Shown: positions 26,127-35,907, counted from the first letter of the stretch. The stretch: DNA of 64,000 nucleotides from UBA7672 sp965229115 (GCA_965229115.1 CBDDIR010000003.1:1612001-1676000), one strand, 5' to 3'. Made by a program: numbers and translations. Notes: generated by a model from the sequence alone, not told the origin.

Positions 26127-26636
26127 ATGATGACCCGCCCGTCGCCTCTCTCGGCACAGGACCATGCCGAACTGGTGCATTATCTCTCACGCCGGACGTG
26201 GGACCATCATCTTGCCGAAGACCTGGCGCAGGATGCGATGGTACGGCTCCTGACGTTCATGGAACGCGAGGCGGTGCTCAACCCGAAAGCGCTGGCATTT
26301 CGTATCGCCGACAATCTGATGGTCAACGACTACCGCCGCCGGAAACGTCAGGCTGAACTTGAGCTATTGGCGGGACCGGAAGACAACGAGGCAGATGCGG
26401 AAGCCCTGCTGATCAGTCAGGAGCAGCAGGACGAGATCCGGGCAGCGATCGACAAGCTTCCCCGCAAGCGACGGGAAGTGCTGATCCGCCGCCGCCTGCA
26501 TGGCCAGAGCCATAAGGAAATTGCCGACGCGATGGGCATTTCCGCCGCTTCCGTTGAAAAGCATGTTGTCCGTGCGATCGCCTCGATCCGTTCGGAAATG
26601 GACAAGTCCAGCCGGCGCGCGCGAGGCGGCGCATGA
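26127..26636 (+). CDS. ECF sigma factor, FecI-like
   Basis: 169-aa RNA polymerase sigma factor of the extracytoplasmic-function group. Region 2 includes RTWDHHLAEDLAQDAMVRLL and ADNLMVNDYRRRKRQ; region 4 includes LPRKRREVLIRRRLHGQSHK and a helix-turn-helix MGISAASVEKHVVRAI. The spacing and the downstream FecR plus STN-type receptor identify a FecI-type surface-signalling cascade. ATG 26127 chosen (a second ATG follows at once); no strong ribosome site. The stop overlaps the FecR start (ATGA), so the two are translationally coupled. It is expected to transcribe the receptor genes here; a target promoter was not defined. Confidence 0.9.
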   Translation: MMTRPSPLSAQDHAELVHYLSRRTWDHHLAEDLAQDAMVRLLTFMEREAVLNPKALAFRIADNLMVNDYRRRKRQAELELLAGPEDNEADAEALLISQEQQDEIRAAIDKLPRKRREVLIRRRLHGQSHKEIADAMGISAASVEKHVVRAIASIRSEMDKSSRRARGGA

Positions 26637-27637
26637 CGCACCGTGAGGACAATGCCATCCGGTTGACGGCCGCCCTGTGGGCGGAGCGCGAATGGTCGCG
26701 CCGCATGACGTCGGCTGACCGCAAGGCCATGGAGGCATGGCTTGACGCCGACGAGCGTCATGCCATCGAGTTTGAGCTCGCCAAGCAGCTGTTGGGTTCT
26801 GATGCCTTGACGGGCGCACTGGCAAGCGCGGCGCGCGACTACAATGTTCGGGCGGCGCGAACGCCGAAGAAACGCTTCTGGCTGCAGCCAGTATGGGTAG
26901 GTACGAGCATGATGGCCGCTGCGGCGGCGGTGGTGTTCTGTGTCACCACGATCATGGCGTCTTCTGTGGAGTCGGCAGACCCTGTCGAGCAGTTCGCAGC
27001 AGCCATTCAACTGGTGACGCCAGCCGGGCAAGGACGGACCGAGCTTCTACCCGATGGGTCGCGCATTGATCTCAATGGCGGGACACGTCTTACGACCACC
27101 TTCTCATCTGTGGAGCGGTCCATTGAGCTTGCTTCGGGCGATGTTGCGTTCCAGGTCGCGCCGGATGCGAAACGGCCGTTCGTGGTCTCCACGCAGCATC
27201 TATCGGCAACCGCCCTTGGGACCGCCTTCACGGTCAGCCATTTTGAAAGTCACTCCATTGTTCGGGTCACCGAGCATGAAGTGCGCGTCGCCAGCAGGAT
27301 GAGGCCGGGGCAGTCCGTGGTGGCGCGTCCTGGCGATAGCGTGGATGTCGACGCCTCCGGGGCGATAAGGCTGACGCACGACAAAGAAACAGCGGATGAT
27401 TGGCGGGCCGGTTGGGTCGACACGCAAGCGATGACCATCGCTGATCTTGCCGCGGCCATGCAGCGCCGCACCGGCCACGCAGTCACCGTTACGCCTGCGG
27501 TAAAGGCGCTCAACGTATCGGGCCGTTTCCGCATCGACGAGCCGGAGGCCGTCCTGCGGCGTCTTGCGCTGCTGCACAATCTGAGGGTGATAAAAACTCG
27601 TGATGGTTTTGCGCTAGCTGCAGCTTCTCCAGGCTGA
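26633..27637 (+). CDS. FecR-family anti-sigma/sigma regulator
   Basis: 334-aa inner-membrane protein passing a signal from the outer-membrane receptor to the sigma factor. N-terminal cytoplasmic part (DUF4880-like: AALWAEREWSRRMTSADRKA, ERHAIEFELAKQ), a single membrane helix near residues 88-106 (MMAAAAAVVFCVTTIMASS), then the periplasmic FecR domain (TELLPDGSRIDLNGGTRLTT, FVVSTQHLSATALGTAFTVS) and a C-terminal STN-contact part. Starts inside the sigma stop codon. The next gene, 32 bases on, is an STN-containing receptor, completing the classic FecI-FecR-FecA order. Confidence 0.92.
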   Translation: MTHREDNAIRLTAALWAEREWSRRMTSADRKAMEAWLDADERHAIEFELAKQLLGSDALTGALASAARDYNVRAARTPKKRFWLQPVWVGTSMMAAAAAVVFCVTTIMASSVESADPVEQFAAAIQLVTPAGQGRTELLPDGSRIDLNGGTRLTTTFSSVERSIELASGDVAFQVAPDAKRPFVVSTQHLSATALGTAFTVSHFESHSIVRVTEHEVRVASRMRPGQSVVARPGDSVDVDASGAIRLTHDKETADDWRAGWVDTQAMTIADLAAAMQRRTGHAVTVTPAVKALNVSGRFRIDEPEAVLRRLALLHNLRVIKTRDGFALAAASPG

Positions 27638-27669
27638 CAGCCACAGCTGGAGATCAGGTCGGAAAAAAG

Positions 27670-30555
27670 ATGCGGCGTATGTACGGCGGGGGGCAGATAA
27701 GGGGACTGTCCGTCCTGCTGCCGGCGGTCATGCTGGCTGTGTCAGCCGCCTTGCCCGCGTCGGCGCAGCGAGCCGATGCCGTTGTGCATGTTGATATAGT
27801 TTCACAGCCATTGCGCACTGCACTGTTGGCTTTTGCGCGCCAGACCCGGCTCGAGATCATCGCCACACCAGAACTGCTGAACGACAAGCAGGCGCCAGCT
27901 GTCAAAGGCGTCATGCACGCCGGCGCGGCCCTTGATGCACTTCTCAGCGGAAGCGGTCTCAAGGCACGTCTCGACGATGGCGCATACGTTCTATTTCGCA
28001 GCCAGCCTCGCACACCCGCGGTTGCGCCTGAAGTGGAAGTCGATGTTGTCACGGTGGTCGGCTTTCGTGCGTCGCTGCTGGATAACCTTGCGAGCAAGCG
28101 TGACGCCAACCAAGTGATCGACGTAATCACCGCTGAAGAGTTCGGTCAGTTCCCTGATCAGAATGTGGCTGAAGCGATCCAGCGTATCACGGTCATCTCC
28201 ATGACCCGGTACAATGGCGAGGGTGACGCGATCAGCATACGCGGCCTCGAGCCGGATCTCACGCGCATCCAGATCAACGGACGCAGCGCTTACCTGACGC
28301 AGGACCTCGACCAGCCCACGGTCGCCACATCCCTTTCCATCTTCGCATCCGACCAGTTCGCATCGATCGAAGTCGCAAAGTCGCCAACCGCGCGCGATGA
28401 CGAAGGTGGTGTTGGCGGTGTTGTGCGTCTCAACACGCCCCGACCCTTCGATGTTGGCAATGGGGCTTTGCGTGCCGATATCCAGTTGCGCGATTCTTCC
28501 ATCAGCAACGGTCTCGATACCCGCTATGCTGGCATGGCCTCAACCGTAAGTGACGACGGGCGGCTTGGCGCTCTCATAGCACTGTCATTCGATGACCGTA
28601 CCCGCCGAGTCGACCAGATGCGCTCTCTCGAAGGCTGGGCCGTCGCGAAACCAGTCCAGACGCAAGCTGCAGCCGCACAGACACTTCGCGGCAAGGCGTA
28701 CCCTGTGGCGCTTGATCAGCAACTGCGTATCGGCAATCAGCCGCGCACCAATGCCGACATTACCCTGCAACTCCAGCCGGATGATACCTTCCAGCTGCTG
28801 ATCAACGCTGACTACGCGTCGGAAGACCGCCGGGAGACGATCAGCCGGGTCGCGCTCAATCTGGGGCGCAACAAGTCGTTTCTGTCCGGACACGCAGACG
28901 CGCAGACCGACACGATAGAGACGTTGGTGGTTGAGGACGCCCTGCTCACACTCAACAATCGCGGACTGAACCGCGACATCACCAGCTGGGGCGCTACGCT
29001 CAACCCGCAATGGACCTTCGATGATTGGAGCTTCTCCGCGCGGGCCGATTACAGCGTGGGACAGGAGATAGGGCGCGACCGCCGCGTGCGTCACCGTTCC
29101 AGCCACGATATTGGCTATAGCCTCGTCTCGGACGAACGCGCTCCCGCGTTCGACCTTGGCAGCGTCGACCTGTCGGATCTCGGCGCGCTGACAATCGACC
29201 AGAATGTGCTGGAATACCGCGTCATCCGCAGCTCCGAGGCTGCGGGGCAGGCGGATGTCAGCCACAAGCTTGGTGGTCCGCTCGATCAAGTCTCCGCGGG
29301 TTTCAAATTCCGGCAGATCGATGTTGATCGACATGAAGGGATCGCCAACGGCTCGCTTGCCTACACCTTTGCTGATGCAGCCTCCCCATTTCCTCTCGCC
29401 GATTTCTTCAATGGCGCCGGCGGGCCCGACCTCTTGCGTGTGTGGCCCTATGTCGATGCGAACGCATTCGTCGACCGGTACGGCCCAGCCGAACAGGATG
29501 CCAAGGCGGCCATAGATCCGTTGCTCGGCTATTCCCTCACGCAGCAGACACTTTCCGGCTACGCCATGGCGGAGTTCGATGTCGCTCATGCTGGCCTGAA
29601 CTGGCGCGGCAATGCGGGACTGCGCGGGGTGTTCTCGCGGTTCACCGGGCGGGGAGTGCGACAGGCGGTTGACGCCAATGGTAATGCCGCGCTTTCGCCG
29701 CTGGTGACCGGCAGTTCAGACACCGAATGGCTGCCCAGCGCCAATCTTGCGCTCACCAGCGATCACGCGCCGGATCTTGTTCTGCGCCTCGCCGCTGCGC
29801 GCGTCATGACCCGTCCGCGACCAGCGCAGCTGAATCCAACCATAACATGGTCCGTAACCGACATGTCGCTTGCTCGCGGCAACCCCGATCTAAAGCCCTT
29901 CGTTGCGAACCAGCTGGATGCAGGGCTGGAATACTATTTCGGACCGCGCAAGGAGGGACTGGCCGCGATCGCGCTGTTCCACAAGGACATCGAGAACTTC
30001 GTCGAACCTGCGGTTGCCAAAGAATCTTATGTCGTCACACCAGGCCAGCCGGCCGAGACTGTTCCGGTGGCGACTTTCAGGAATGGCGGCAAAGGACGTG
30101 TGACAGGCATAGAGCTCAGCGTTCAGACACCATTTTCCGTCATGACAGAGGCGCTTACGGGCTTCGGCGGCGCGTTCAACTACACCTGGCTGGATGCGGG
30201 CAGGGAGCTTTCCGACGGCCGCAGCGCTGCCATTCCGGGAAACTCCCAAAACACAATCAACGCGACGCTGTATTACGACAACGGACCTTTCTCCGCGCGC
30301 GCCAGCTACAATTTCCGCGATTCCTATCTGGAAGAAGAGTTTGGTCCGTCGGGCAACAGGATCATCGTCGACGACGATGGCCGGCTCGATGTGTCCTTCC
30401 GCTATCGTATGGAAAACGGCCTGCGCCTCAGCTTCGACATCGCCAATCTGACGGGCGAAGGGCGCTTCTCCTATGCCGACGTCAAGGATCGCGTCATCTC
30501 CAATCAACTCGAAGGCCGCACTGTAATGGTCAGTCTGGGATACGTGCTCCGATAG
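27670..30555 (+). CDS. TonB-dependent receptor/transducer with STN domain (FecA-like signalling)
   Basis: 961-aa outer-membrane receptor. Signal peptide of about 37 residues (ending ASAQ), then a secretin/TonB N-terminal (STN) domain at about 40-115 (VDIVSQPLRTALLAFARQTR, VKGVMHAGAALDALLSGSGL) that contacts FecR. The plug follows (ANQVIDVITAEEFGQFPDQN, AISIRGLEPDLTRIQINGRS) and a barrel closing in ...VSLGYVLR. The plug and barrel strongly resemble the receptor at 21665 throughout, but that one lacks the STN domain. The two are probably duplicates, one for signalling and one for uptake. A C-terminal Arg instead of Phe is unusual. Confidence 0.92.
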   Translation: MRRMYGGGQIRGLSVLLPAVMLAVSAALPASAQRADAVVHVDIVSQPLRTALLAFARQTRLEIIATPELLNDKQAPAVKGVMHAGAALDALLSGSGLKARLDDGAYVLFRSQPRTPAVAPEVEVDVVTVVGFRASLLDNLASKRDANQVIDVITAEEFGQFPDQNVAEAIQRITVISMTRYNGEGDAISIRGLEPDLTRIQINGRSAYLTQDLDQPTVATSLSIFASDQFASIEVAKSPTARDDEGGVGGVVRLNTPRPFDVGNGALRADIQLRDSSISNGLDTRYAGMASTVSDDGRLGALIALSFDDRTRRVDQMRSLEGWAVAKPVQTQAAAAQTLRGKAYPVALDQQLRIGNQPRTNADITLQLQPDDTFQLLINADYASEDRRETISRVALNLGRNKSFLSGHADAQTDTIETLVVEDALLTLNNRGLNRDITSWGATLNPQWTFDDWSFSARADYSVGQEIGRDRRVRHRSSHDIGYSLVSDERAPAFDLGSVDLSDLGALTIDQNVLEYRVIRSSEAAGQADVSHKLGGPLDQVSAGFKFRQIDVDRHEGIANGSLAYTFADAASPFPLADFFNGAGGPDLLRVWPYVDANAFVDRYGPAEQDAKAAIDPLLGYSLTQQTLSGYAMAEFDVAHAGLNWRGNAGLRGVFSRFTGRGVRQAVDANGNAALSPLVTGSSDTEWLPSANLALTSDHAPDLVLRLAAARVMTRPRPAQLNPTITWSVTDMSLARGNPDLKPFVANQLDAGLEYYFGPRKEGLAAIALFHKDIENFVEPAVAKESYVVTPGQPAETVPVATFRNGGKGRVTGIELSVQTPFSVMTEALTGFGGAFNYTWLDAGRELSDGRSAAIPGNSQNTINATLYYDNGPFSARASYNFRDSYLEEEFGPSGNRIIVDDDGRLDVSFRYRMENGLRLSFDIANLTGEGRFSYADVKDRVISNQLEGRTVMVSLGYVLR

Positions 30556-30708
30556 CGCCATGCCTAACTCATGTTCAGGCGCAGCGAGATCTGATCGCGT
30601 CGTTCAGAGCGGATTCACGACACAACTTGATACAAAATCAGCTGCTGTTCGTCACGTTCGCGCGTGGCATGTGCGCTATATTCGTTAGCTAATCAGGGAG
30701 ACTTTCCC

Positions 30709-32136
30709 ATGACCCAGCTTCACGCCGCGATCGCTGTCACACGCTTCGGCATGGGCGCGCGCGACGGTGAGATAAAGGCCGCTACATCCGATCCGCGAGG
30801 ATGGCTGAAATCACAGATTGCACCTGCTGCCGCCGTCATGCCGGCCGGCGACCTGCTGTCGGCGAAGGAAGTTCTCGAAGCGAGGCAAGAGGCTATGGCC
30901 ATGGCGCCGCCGCGCCAGCAGCAGACGGCCGAGCAGAACGACGCACAGCGCAAGGTCCGTCAGGAGGTGCGTCGTGAGGCGCGCGATAGCCTGCAGGAGG
31001 AAACCGCTGCCCGAAGCCGCCATGCCGCCACCACGCCGAACTCATTCGCCGAACGCTGGCATCGCTTCTGGGCTAATCACTTTACGGTCGCCGCACGTAA
31101 CCAGCAGACGATTGGACTCGCCGGACCATTTGAGCGCGAAGCTATTCGTCCCAACGTGTTTGGCCGTTTCGACGATCTGCTCGGGGCCGCTACCTTCCAT
31201 CCCGGCATGCTCGTCTATCTCGACGCCGCGCGTTCCATCGGTCCCTCGACGCAAGCAGCGCAACGCAGGGATGGCGGGCTCAACGAGAATCTTGCCCGCG
31301 AAATTCTTGAGCTTCACACCATGGGAGTCGGCTCTGGCTATAGCCAGGCCGACATCATCGAGTTCGCAAAGGCGTTGACCGGCTGGACTGTCGCCACACC
31401 GCAAATCGCACGCCTCGCAAGCATGACACAAGGCAAGGGCAAGAAGACCACGCGCCAGCAAATCGAACGTGAAGCCGGCGAGGCGATCTTTGCTGAAGCG
31501 CTGCACGAGCCAGGCGCTCGCACAGTGCTCTCCAGAACCTATTCCGTGGCTGCGCGTGATCAGGCGGCCGCGATCCTTCGCGATCTGGCTGCCAATCCCG
31601 CTACCGCCCGCCACATCGCGACCAAGCTTGCGCGGCACTTCGTCAACGACGCGCCGCCGCCTGCCGCCATCGCAAAGCTTGAAGCCAGCTACATGAAAAC
31701 CGGCGGCGATCTGGCTGCTCTCGCGCGCGCTGTCGTCGATCTCGATGAAGCGTGGAGTGAGACGTCGCAGAAGTTCAAGACGCCGGAGGAATTGCTCGTC
31801 TCTGCCGCCCGCGCAGCCGGGGTGCAGGCAACATTCGGCGGCGGCCAGCGTGCTGTCTATGCTTCGCTGGCGCAGGTTCCGTTCGGCGCGCCATCACCCG
31901 CCGGCTGGCCGGACGATACGGCGTCATGGTCCGGCGCAGACGCCATCAAGAAACGCCTCGAATGGGCAAACAGCGTGTCGCGCCGCATGTCGCGTGGTGA
32001 AACACCAAGCGAGTTTATCGATCGCGCCCTCGGCGAGATCGCCAGCGAAAAGACCCGCACAGCTATCGCGCGCGCCGAAAGTGCGGAGCAGGGCTTCACC
32101 CTTGCGCTCATGTCGCCCGAATTCCAGCGGAGATAG
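30709..32136 (+). CDS. DUF1800 domain-containing protein
   Basis: 475-aa protein matching the DUF1800 family throughout: AAIAVTRFGMGARDGEIKAA at the start, ERWHRFWANHFTVAARNQQT, FHPGMLVYLDAARSIGPSTQ, NENLAREILELHTMGVGSGY, then the KALTGWTV and ARHIATKLARHFVND motifs. Length is usual. The family nearly always precedes a DUF1501 gene, as here, and is found with nutrient or polymer utilisation genes; its biochemical role is unknown. ATG 30709 has AGGGAG upstream. It lacks an evident signal peptide while its partner has a Tat-like one. Lies 153 bases after the receptor, possibly the same FecI regulon. Confidence 0.9.
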   Translation: MTQLHAAIAVTRFGMGARDGEIKAATSDPRGWLKSQIAPAAAVMPAGDLLSAKEVLEARQEAMAMAPPRQQQTAEQNDAQRKVRQEVRREARDSLQEETAARSRHAATTPNSFAERWHRFWANHFTVAARNQQTIGLAGPFEREAIRPNVFGRFDDLLGAATFHPGMLVYLDAARSIGPSTQAAQRRDGGLNENLAREILELHTMGVGSGYSQADIIEFAKALTGWTVATPQIARLASMTQGKGKKTTRQQIEREAGEAIFAEALHEPGARTVLSRTYSVAARDQAAAILRDLAANPATARHIATKLARHFVNDAPPPAAIAKLEASYMKTGGDLAALARAVVDLDEAWSETSQKFKTPEELLVSAARAAGVQATFGGGQRAVYASLAQVPFGAPSPAGWPDDTASWSGADAIKKRLEWANSVSRRMSRGETPSEFIDRALGEIASEKTRTAIARAESAEQGFTLALMSPEFQRR

Positions 32137-32139
32137 TCA

Positions 32140-33309
32140 ATGACCATTGCCCTCAATCGCCGCTCCCTTCTACTCGCCGGGTGCACGGCAACGCTTGTTG
32201 CTGCAGCTCCTGGCGCGTTCGCCGCGCCGCAGGCTGACGGCAAGAAGCTGATCGTCATTATCTTGCGGGGCGCCATGGACGGGGTCGCAGCGCTGCCGAA
32301 GATAGACGATCCGGATATCCGCGCGCACCGCGCCGCGCTGATCGATTCGAAGGCCACGCCTCTTTCGGACGGCTTCGCGCTCCACTCTGCCATGCCCACG
32401 CTGGCGGCGATGTATGCAGCAAAGGAAGTCGCTTTCATCCCCGCGGTGGCTGGTCCCTACCGCGAACGTTCGCACTTCGAGGCGCAGGATCTCCTCGAAT
32501 CCGGGGAAGTCTCCAAAGTCTCCATCGATGGCTGGCTCAACCGCGCACTTCAGAAGGCGCCAGGCGCCTATTCGGCTGTATCTATCGGCCCATCTCAACC
32601 GCTCATCCTTCGCGGCGCCGCGAAGAACACATCCTCCTGGTCGCCCGCCGTGTTGCCGGAAGCCAGCGAAGACACGCTCGCCCGTCTGATGGACCTCTAC
32701 GAGACAGACGCGGTCCTCAAGCCGGCTCTGATCAGCGCGATCGGCGCGGACACCGTTGCGGGCGGGATGAGCGCCAAGGCGATGGGTGGCGGGGCTCGGG
32801 GCGGCCCGGCCCAGTACGTTCCGCAATTGCAGGCAGCAGGCAACTTCCTGTCGCAAGCCAATGGGCCGCAGATCGCCGTTGTCAGCCTCGAAGGCTGGGA
32901 CACGCACAATCAGCAGAACGCAGCGCTGCAGCAGCGCTTCGCCGCTCTTGATAACGGCATCAAGGCGTTGAAGGCATCGCTCGGTCCCGCATGGGCGAAC
33001 ACCGCAGTCGTCGCAGTCTCCGAGTTCGGCCGCACGATCCGCGTCAATGGCAGCGGCGGCACAGATCACGGCACCGGGGGGCTCGCTATCCTCGCCGGCG
33101 GCTCCATCAAGGGCGGTCGCATGTTTGGCGACTGGCCAACGCTGAAACCCGCCGCCCTGTTCGAAAACCGCGACCTGATGCCGGCCGTCGACGCCCGATC
33201 GGTGTTCAAGGGGCTGCTACGCGACCAGCTTGGCTGGGAGCAGGCCGACCTCGACACGACTGTCTTCCACGACAGCCAGAACGCAAAAGCGATGACCGGG
33301 CTGGTTTGA
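32140..33309 (+). CDS. DUF1501 domain-containing protein (alkaline-phosphatase-fold, Tat-exported)
   Basis: 389-aa protein starting 3 bases after the DUF1800 stop. Tat-type signal (NRRSLLLAGCTATLVAAAPG) suggests export of a folded protein. The body matches DUF1501: LIVIILRGAMDGVAALPKID, LDLYETD-like segments, VVSLEGWDTHNQQNAALQQR, VVAVSEFGRTIRVNGSGGTD, HGTGGLAILAGGSIKGGRMF. The fold belongs to the alkaline phosphatase/sulfatase superfamily, with Asp/His metal ligands likely in GWDTH and GGTDHGTGG. The substrate is unknown. Co-occurrence with DUF1800 is the family rule; the FecIR/TonB context suggests surface processing of a nutrient. Confidence 0.9.
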   Translation: MTIALNRRSLLLAGCTATLVAAAPGAFAAPQADGKKLIVIILRGAMDGVAALPKIDDPDIRAHRAALIDSKATPLSDGFALHSAMPTLAAMYAAKEVAFIPAVAGPYRERSHFEAQDLLESGEVSKVSIDGWLNRALQKAPGAYSAVSIGPSQPLILRGAAKNTSSWSPAVLPEASEDTLARLMDLYETDAVLKPALISAIGADTVAGGMSAKAMGGGARGGPAQYVPQLQAAGNFLSQANGPQIAVVSLEGWDTHNQQNAALQQRFAALDNGIKALKASLGPAWANTAVVAVSEFGRTIRVNGSGGTDHGTGGLAILAGGSIKGGRMFGDWPTLKPAALFENRDLMPAVDARSVFKGLLRDQLGWEQADLDTTVFHDSQNAKAMTGLV

Positions 33310-33336
33310 GCGCGACCATCAACAACCGATGCCGCC

Positions 33337-34170
33337 TCAAGTTTTCGGCGCTGTGAATTGATATTCCGTGGCCGGTATGTCGATATTGGCCTGTGGTGTT
33401 ATGGTGGTTGTAATCGTGTCGGTCAGATCGGTCGTCGATGGCCGTTCTTCCAGCACCTTGCGAACCAGAAGCGTCTCGGCATCGATCCACACCGTCGTGG
33501 GCCGCGTTCCTTCCGACCAGTGGTTCACCCGCACATCCGCCTTGATCCGATACATCTGGCGCCCGTCGAGCGTTTCCGGATCTAGCAGTTCGGGATCCTT
33601 GATGTTGGCGAGCGGACCTTCGAGAGCCGCCCCCGGAAACAGCAGGGTAGGGATCATAAGAGCGCCGCCGGACGTCGGCGTTTGCGCCGTCGCAAAGGCT
33701 GTTGCGCCCTCGCCCTGAGGATATTCCTCCGTGACGCCGGTCGCCTTCCACCAGGTCGAGAACGGACCGCCGGAGCTCCAGATGACCAGGCGATCGCCCT
33801 CGCCACCGCGGAAGTCGAACTTGAACTGCCGTGGGGCGGTGTACTTCGTGCTGAACGTGTGACTGCCGCGCAGCAGATCCGGGTTGCCCGGAAGCGCCAT
33901 CGCGGTGGCGATGGTTGCCGTGTCCGAATACGTCTTCAGCCCCGCATAAGTTTGCTGGACGCGTTGAAGCAGGCTTGCGCCAGTCATCGGGGCAGATGGG
34001 TCGATCGCAGCATCAGCCGCAGGCCCGGCAACTTCGGCAGATTGCGGACCGCCAATTCCGGCAGACGGGATCTGGTCAGGCGTCGGAGCGACACTCGCGG
34101 GCGCCTCTCCGCCGCATGCAGCGACAGCCAGCGTTGCAAGGCAGGTCGAGAGGAGGAGGAACGATTTCAT
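33337..34170 (-). CDS. LolA-like-fold lipoprotein of unknown function
   Basis: 277-aa lipoprotein. Signal peptide with lipobox LAVAAC (Cys at about 19). A Pro/Ala-rich linker leads to a domain with LLQRVQQTYAGLKTYSDTAT, TKYTAPRQFKFDFRGGEGDR, and GRQMYRIKADVRVNHWSEGT followed by a conserved-looking DAETLLVRKV. The alternating strands resemble DUF2092/LolA-like proteins that bind lipid or hydrophobic ligands. ATG 34170 preferred; an in-frame TTG at 34188 is possible. Convergent with the DUF1501 gene, 27 bases apart. Function unknown. Confidence 0.7.
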   Translation of the reverse strand: MKSFLLLSTCLATLAVAACGGEAPASVAPTPDQIPSAGIGGPQSAEVAGPAADAAIDPSAPMTGASLLQRVQQTYAGLKTYSDTATIATAMALPGNPDLLRGSHTFSTKYTAPRQFKFDFRGGEGDRLVIWSSGGPFSTWWKATGVTEEYPQGEGATAFATAQTPTSGGALMIPTLLFPGAALEGPLANIKDPELLDPETLDGRQMYRIKADVRVNHWSEGTRPTTVWIDAETLLVRKVLEERPSTTDLTDTITTTITPQANIDIPATEYQFTAPKT

Positions 34171-34218
34171 TGTGTGATCCAACTTCAAGAGCGTGACGCT
34201 TGTATCAGGCCTGATCTC

Positions 34219-35793
34219 TTACAACTGACAGAGCTTGGCGGTTGGCGGGTCGATGGGGACGACGTTCTTCTTGAAGATTTCCTTTTCGGATTCCAACACG
34301 CTCTGGCCAAAGGCTTCCGCATTGGCGCCAACACGCGCCGCCACGGAAAGTTCGTGTCGCTCGCATGGCGTGATGGCGGAGAAGCCCGAATGGGCCATGG
34401 ATGACGTCGTTACGATCTGGAACCAGGCGGCCGCATCGCTCTTCATGGAGTTCTCGATCGCCTCGCCGAGCTTGATCGAGGAGAAGGGCGAATTCTGCCA
34501 GGCCTCATAGGCTTTAGGCGAAAGCAATCGCTTGGCAGCTTGCGAGGCAATGAAGTCGACATACTTGGCCGCGTTCTTCATGTCGCTGAATTTCAGCATC
34601 TTGTTGAAGCCAAACGAGAGCTCGACGCGCGGTGCGGCGAGGGCGACAACCATGCCAAGCGGCGCCAATGCGGAGATGTTCTGGCCACCCTTGAACTCGA
34701 TGTCGCCCTTCACATGGCCGTCGCTGTCGATCACGCCCTTCTTGGCCGAGAAGTGCTGGACGCCATCATAGGTCACGCGGAAGGCGCCCTTGGTGTATTC
34801 CTTGCCGCCAGACATGGCCGGCTGGATGATGATCGCCGACGACACTTCAAGATAAAGCGGAAGGCCATCGACCAGCGCGCTCAGTGGGATCTGTACGCTG
34901 GCGGGCAGTTTGATCTTGTGGTCGCCGGTCTTGGGCCCAGGCGTATCGGTTGCAACTTCCCAGGTGACGTTGAGCACGCCGTTGATCTTCTTGAGGCCTG
35001 CCTCAATCCGTTCCATCCTGCTTTGCTGCACGCCGATGGCGCTTTCGAATTCAAAGCCCTCGAGATGGCCGTTGACGGTCACGACCGCGCGCAGGCCTGC
35101 AACCTCACGCGTCAGCTTGATGTCGATGTTGAGCTTGCCTTTCGAGATTGATGGCTTGGTCGTGACCTTCCAGCCATCAATCAGCGCGTCGGTCAGCATC
35201 GACACCATCTTGCCGCGCGCTTCGCTCACGCCCTCCTGTTCGGCCTTTTCGAGATGCGCCTGTTCGCGTCCCTGAGCATAGGCAGGTGGGGCGATCACAT
35301 TGCCGAACACATCCAGCAATTGCGCTTGTGATCCAGGGCCGCTTGTGAAGTTGACCGGTTGGTTGATGATGATCTCGCCGTCCGAGATGATGTCGACAAG
35401 CTCGGCCGGCTCGGTCAGGAGCAGGATGTTGCCATCAGGCTGCGCTTCGACAGCGAGGATCTTGCGCGCGAACATTTCCTTCACGAACCAGACGTCGCCC
35501 GCCGCCAGTGTCTTGGCAGCAGGCTGTGCGCCATCGATCAGGAAGGCAGCCTCGTTGCTTGAGACGCCGGTGATGAGCGCCATGCCTTCCTGCGCGGTCA
35601 TCGTGCGTGTGCCGGAGCGATAGGTGACGCTCGCATGGCCCGTGCCCCCGTCGGCGCGGGCTGCATCCTGAACGCCGCCTGGGACTGCGGCCCCGACCTT
35701 TTCTCCGCATCCAGAGAGCATGAGAGCCAGCGCCAGACCGGCGGCAGACGTCGCCCAGACATTATGTTTGGCGCGCCTCGCGTGAGACATCAT
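34219..35793 (-). CDS. Hypothetical lipoprotein (524 aa)
   Basis: Lipoprotein with signal peptide and lipobox (LALMLSGC, Cys at about 30). The start ATG (35793) follows AGAGGGGG. After a linker comes an acidic domain (AAFLIDGAQPAAKTLAAGD), an Ala/Glu-rich helix (QGREQAHLEKAEQEGVSEAR) and a long beta-rich part (INGVLNVTWEVATDTPGPKT, GLPLYLEVSSAIIIQPAMSG, GALAPLGM-like hydrophobic strands). No family is recognised. Frame continues upstream as open but shows no protein character. It sits upstream of the lipoprotein at 33337 on the same strand and might be co-transcribed with it. Function unknown. Confidence 0.65.
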   Translation of the reverse strand: MMSHARRAKHNVWATSAAGLALALMLSGCGEKVGAAVPGGVQDAARADGGTGHASVTYRSGTRTMTAQEGMALITGVSSNEAAFLIDGAQPAAKTLAAGDVWFVKEMFARKILAVEAQPDGNILLLTEPAELVDIISDGEIIINQPVNFTSGPGSQAQLLDVFGNVIAPPAYAQGREQAHLEKAEQEGVSEARGKMVSMLTDALIDGWKVTTKPSISKGKLNIDIKLTREVAGLRAVVTVNGHLEGFEFESAIGVQQSRMERIEAGLKKINGVLNVTWEVATDTPGPKTGDHKIKLPASVQIPLSALVDGLPLYLEVSSAIIIQPAMSGGKEYTKGAFRVTYDGVQHFSAKKGVIDSDGHVKGDIEFKGGQNISALAPLGMVVALAAPRVELSFGFNKMLKFSDMKNAAKYVDFIASQAAKRLLSPKAYEAWQNSPFSSIKLGEAIENSMKSDAAAWFQIVTTSSMAHSGFSAITPCERHELSVAARVGANAEAFGQSVLESEKEIFKKNVVPIDPPTAKLCQL

Positions 35794-35907
35794 CACAGCC
35801 CCCTCTGTCCTGGCGCCAGCGTTATGCCCCAGCCAATGCATCGCAAGGGGGTGCGGCGCAAAAAGATCAATATTGACGGGCGAATAGGCGGGCGACACGC
35901 TCGCCCC

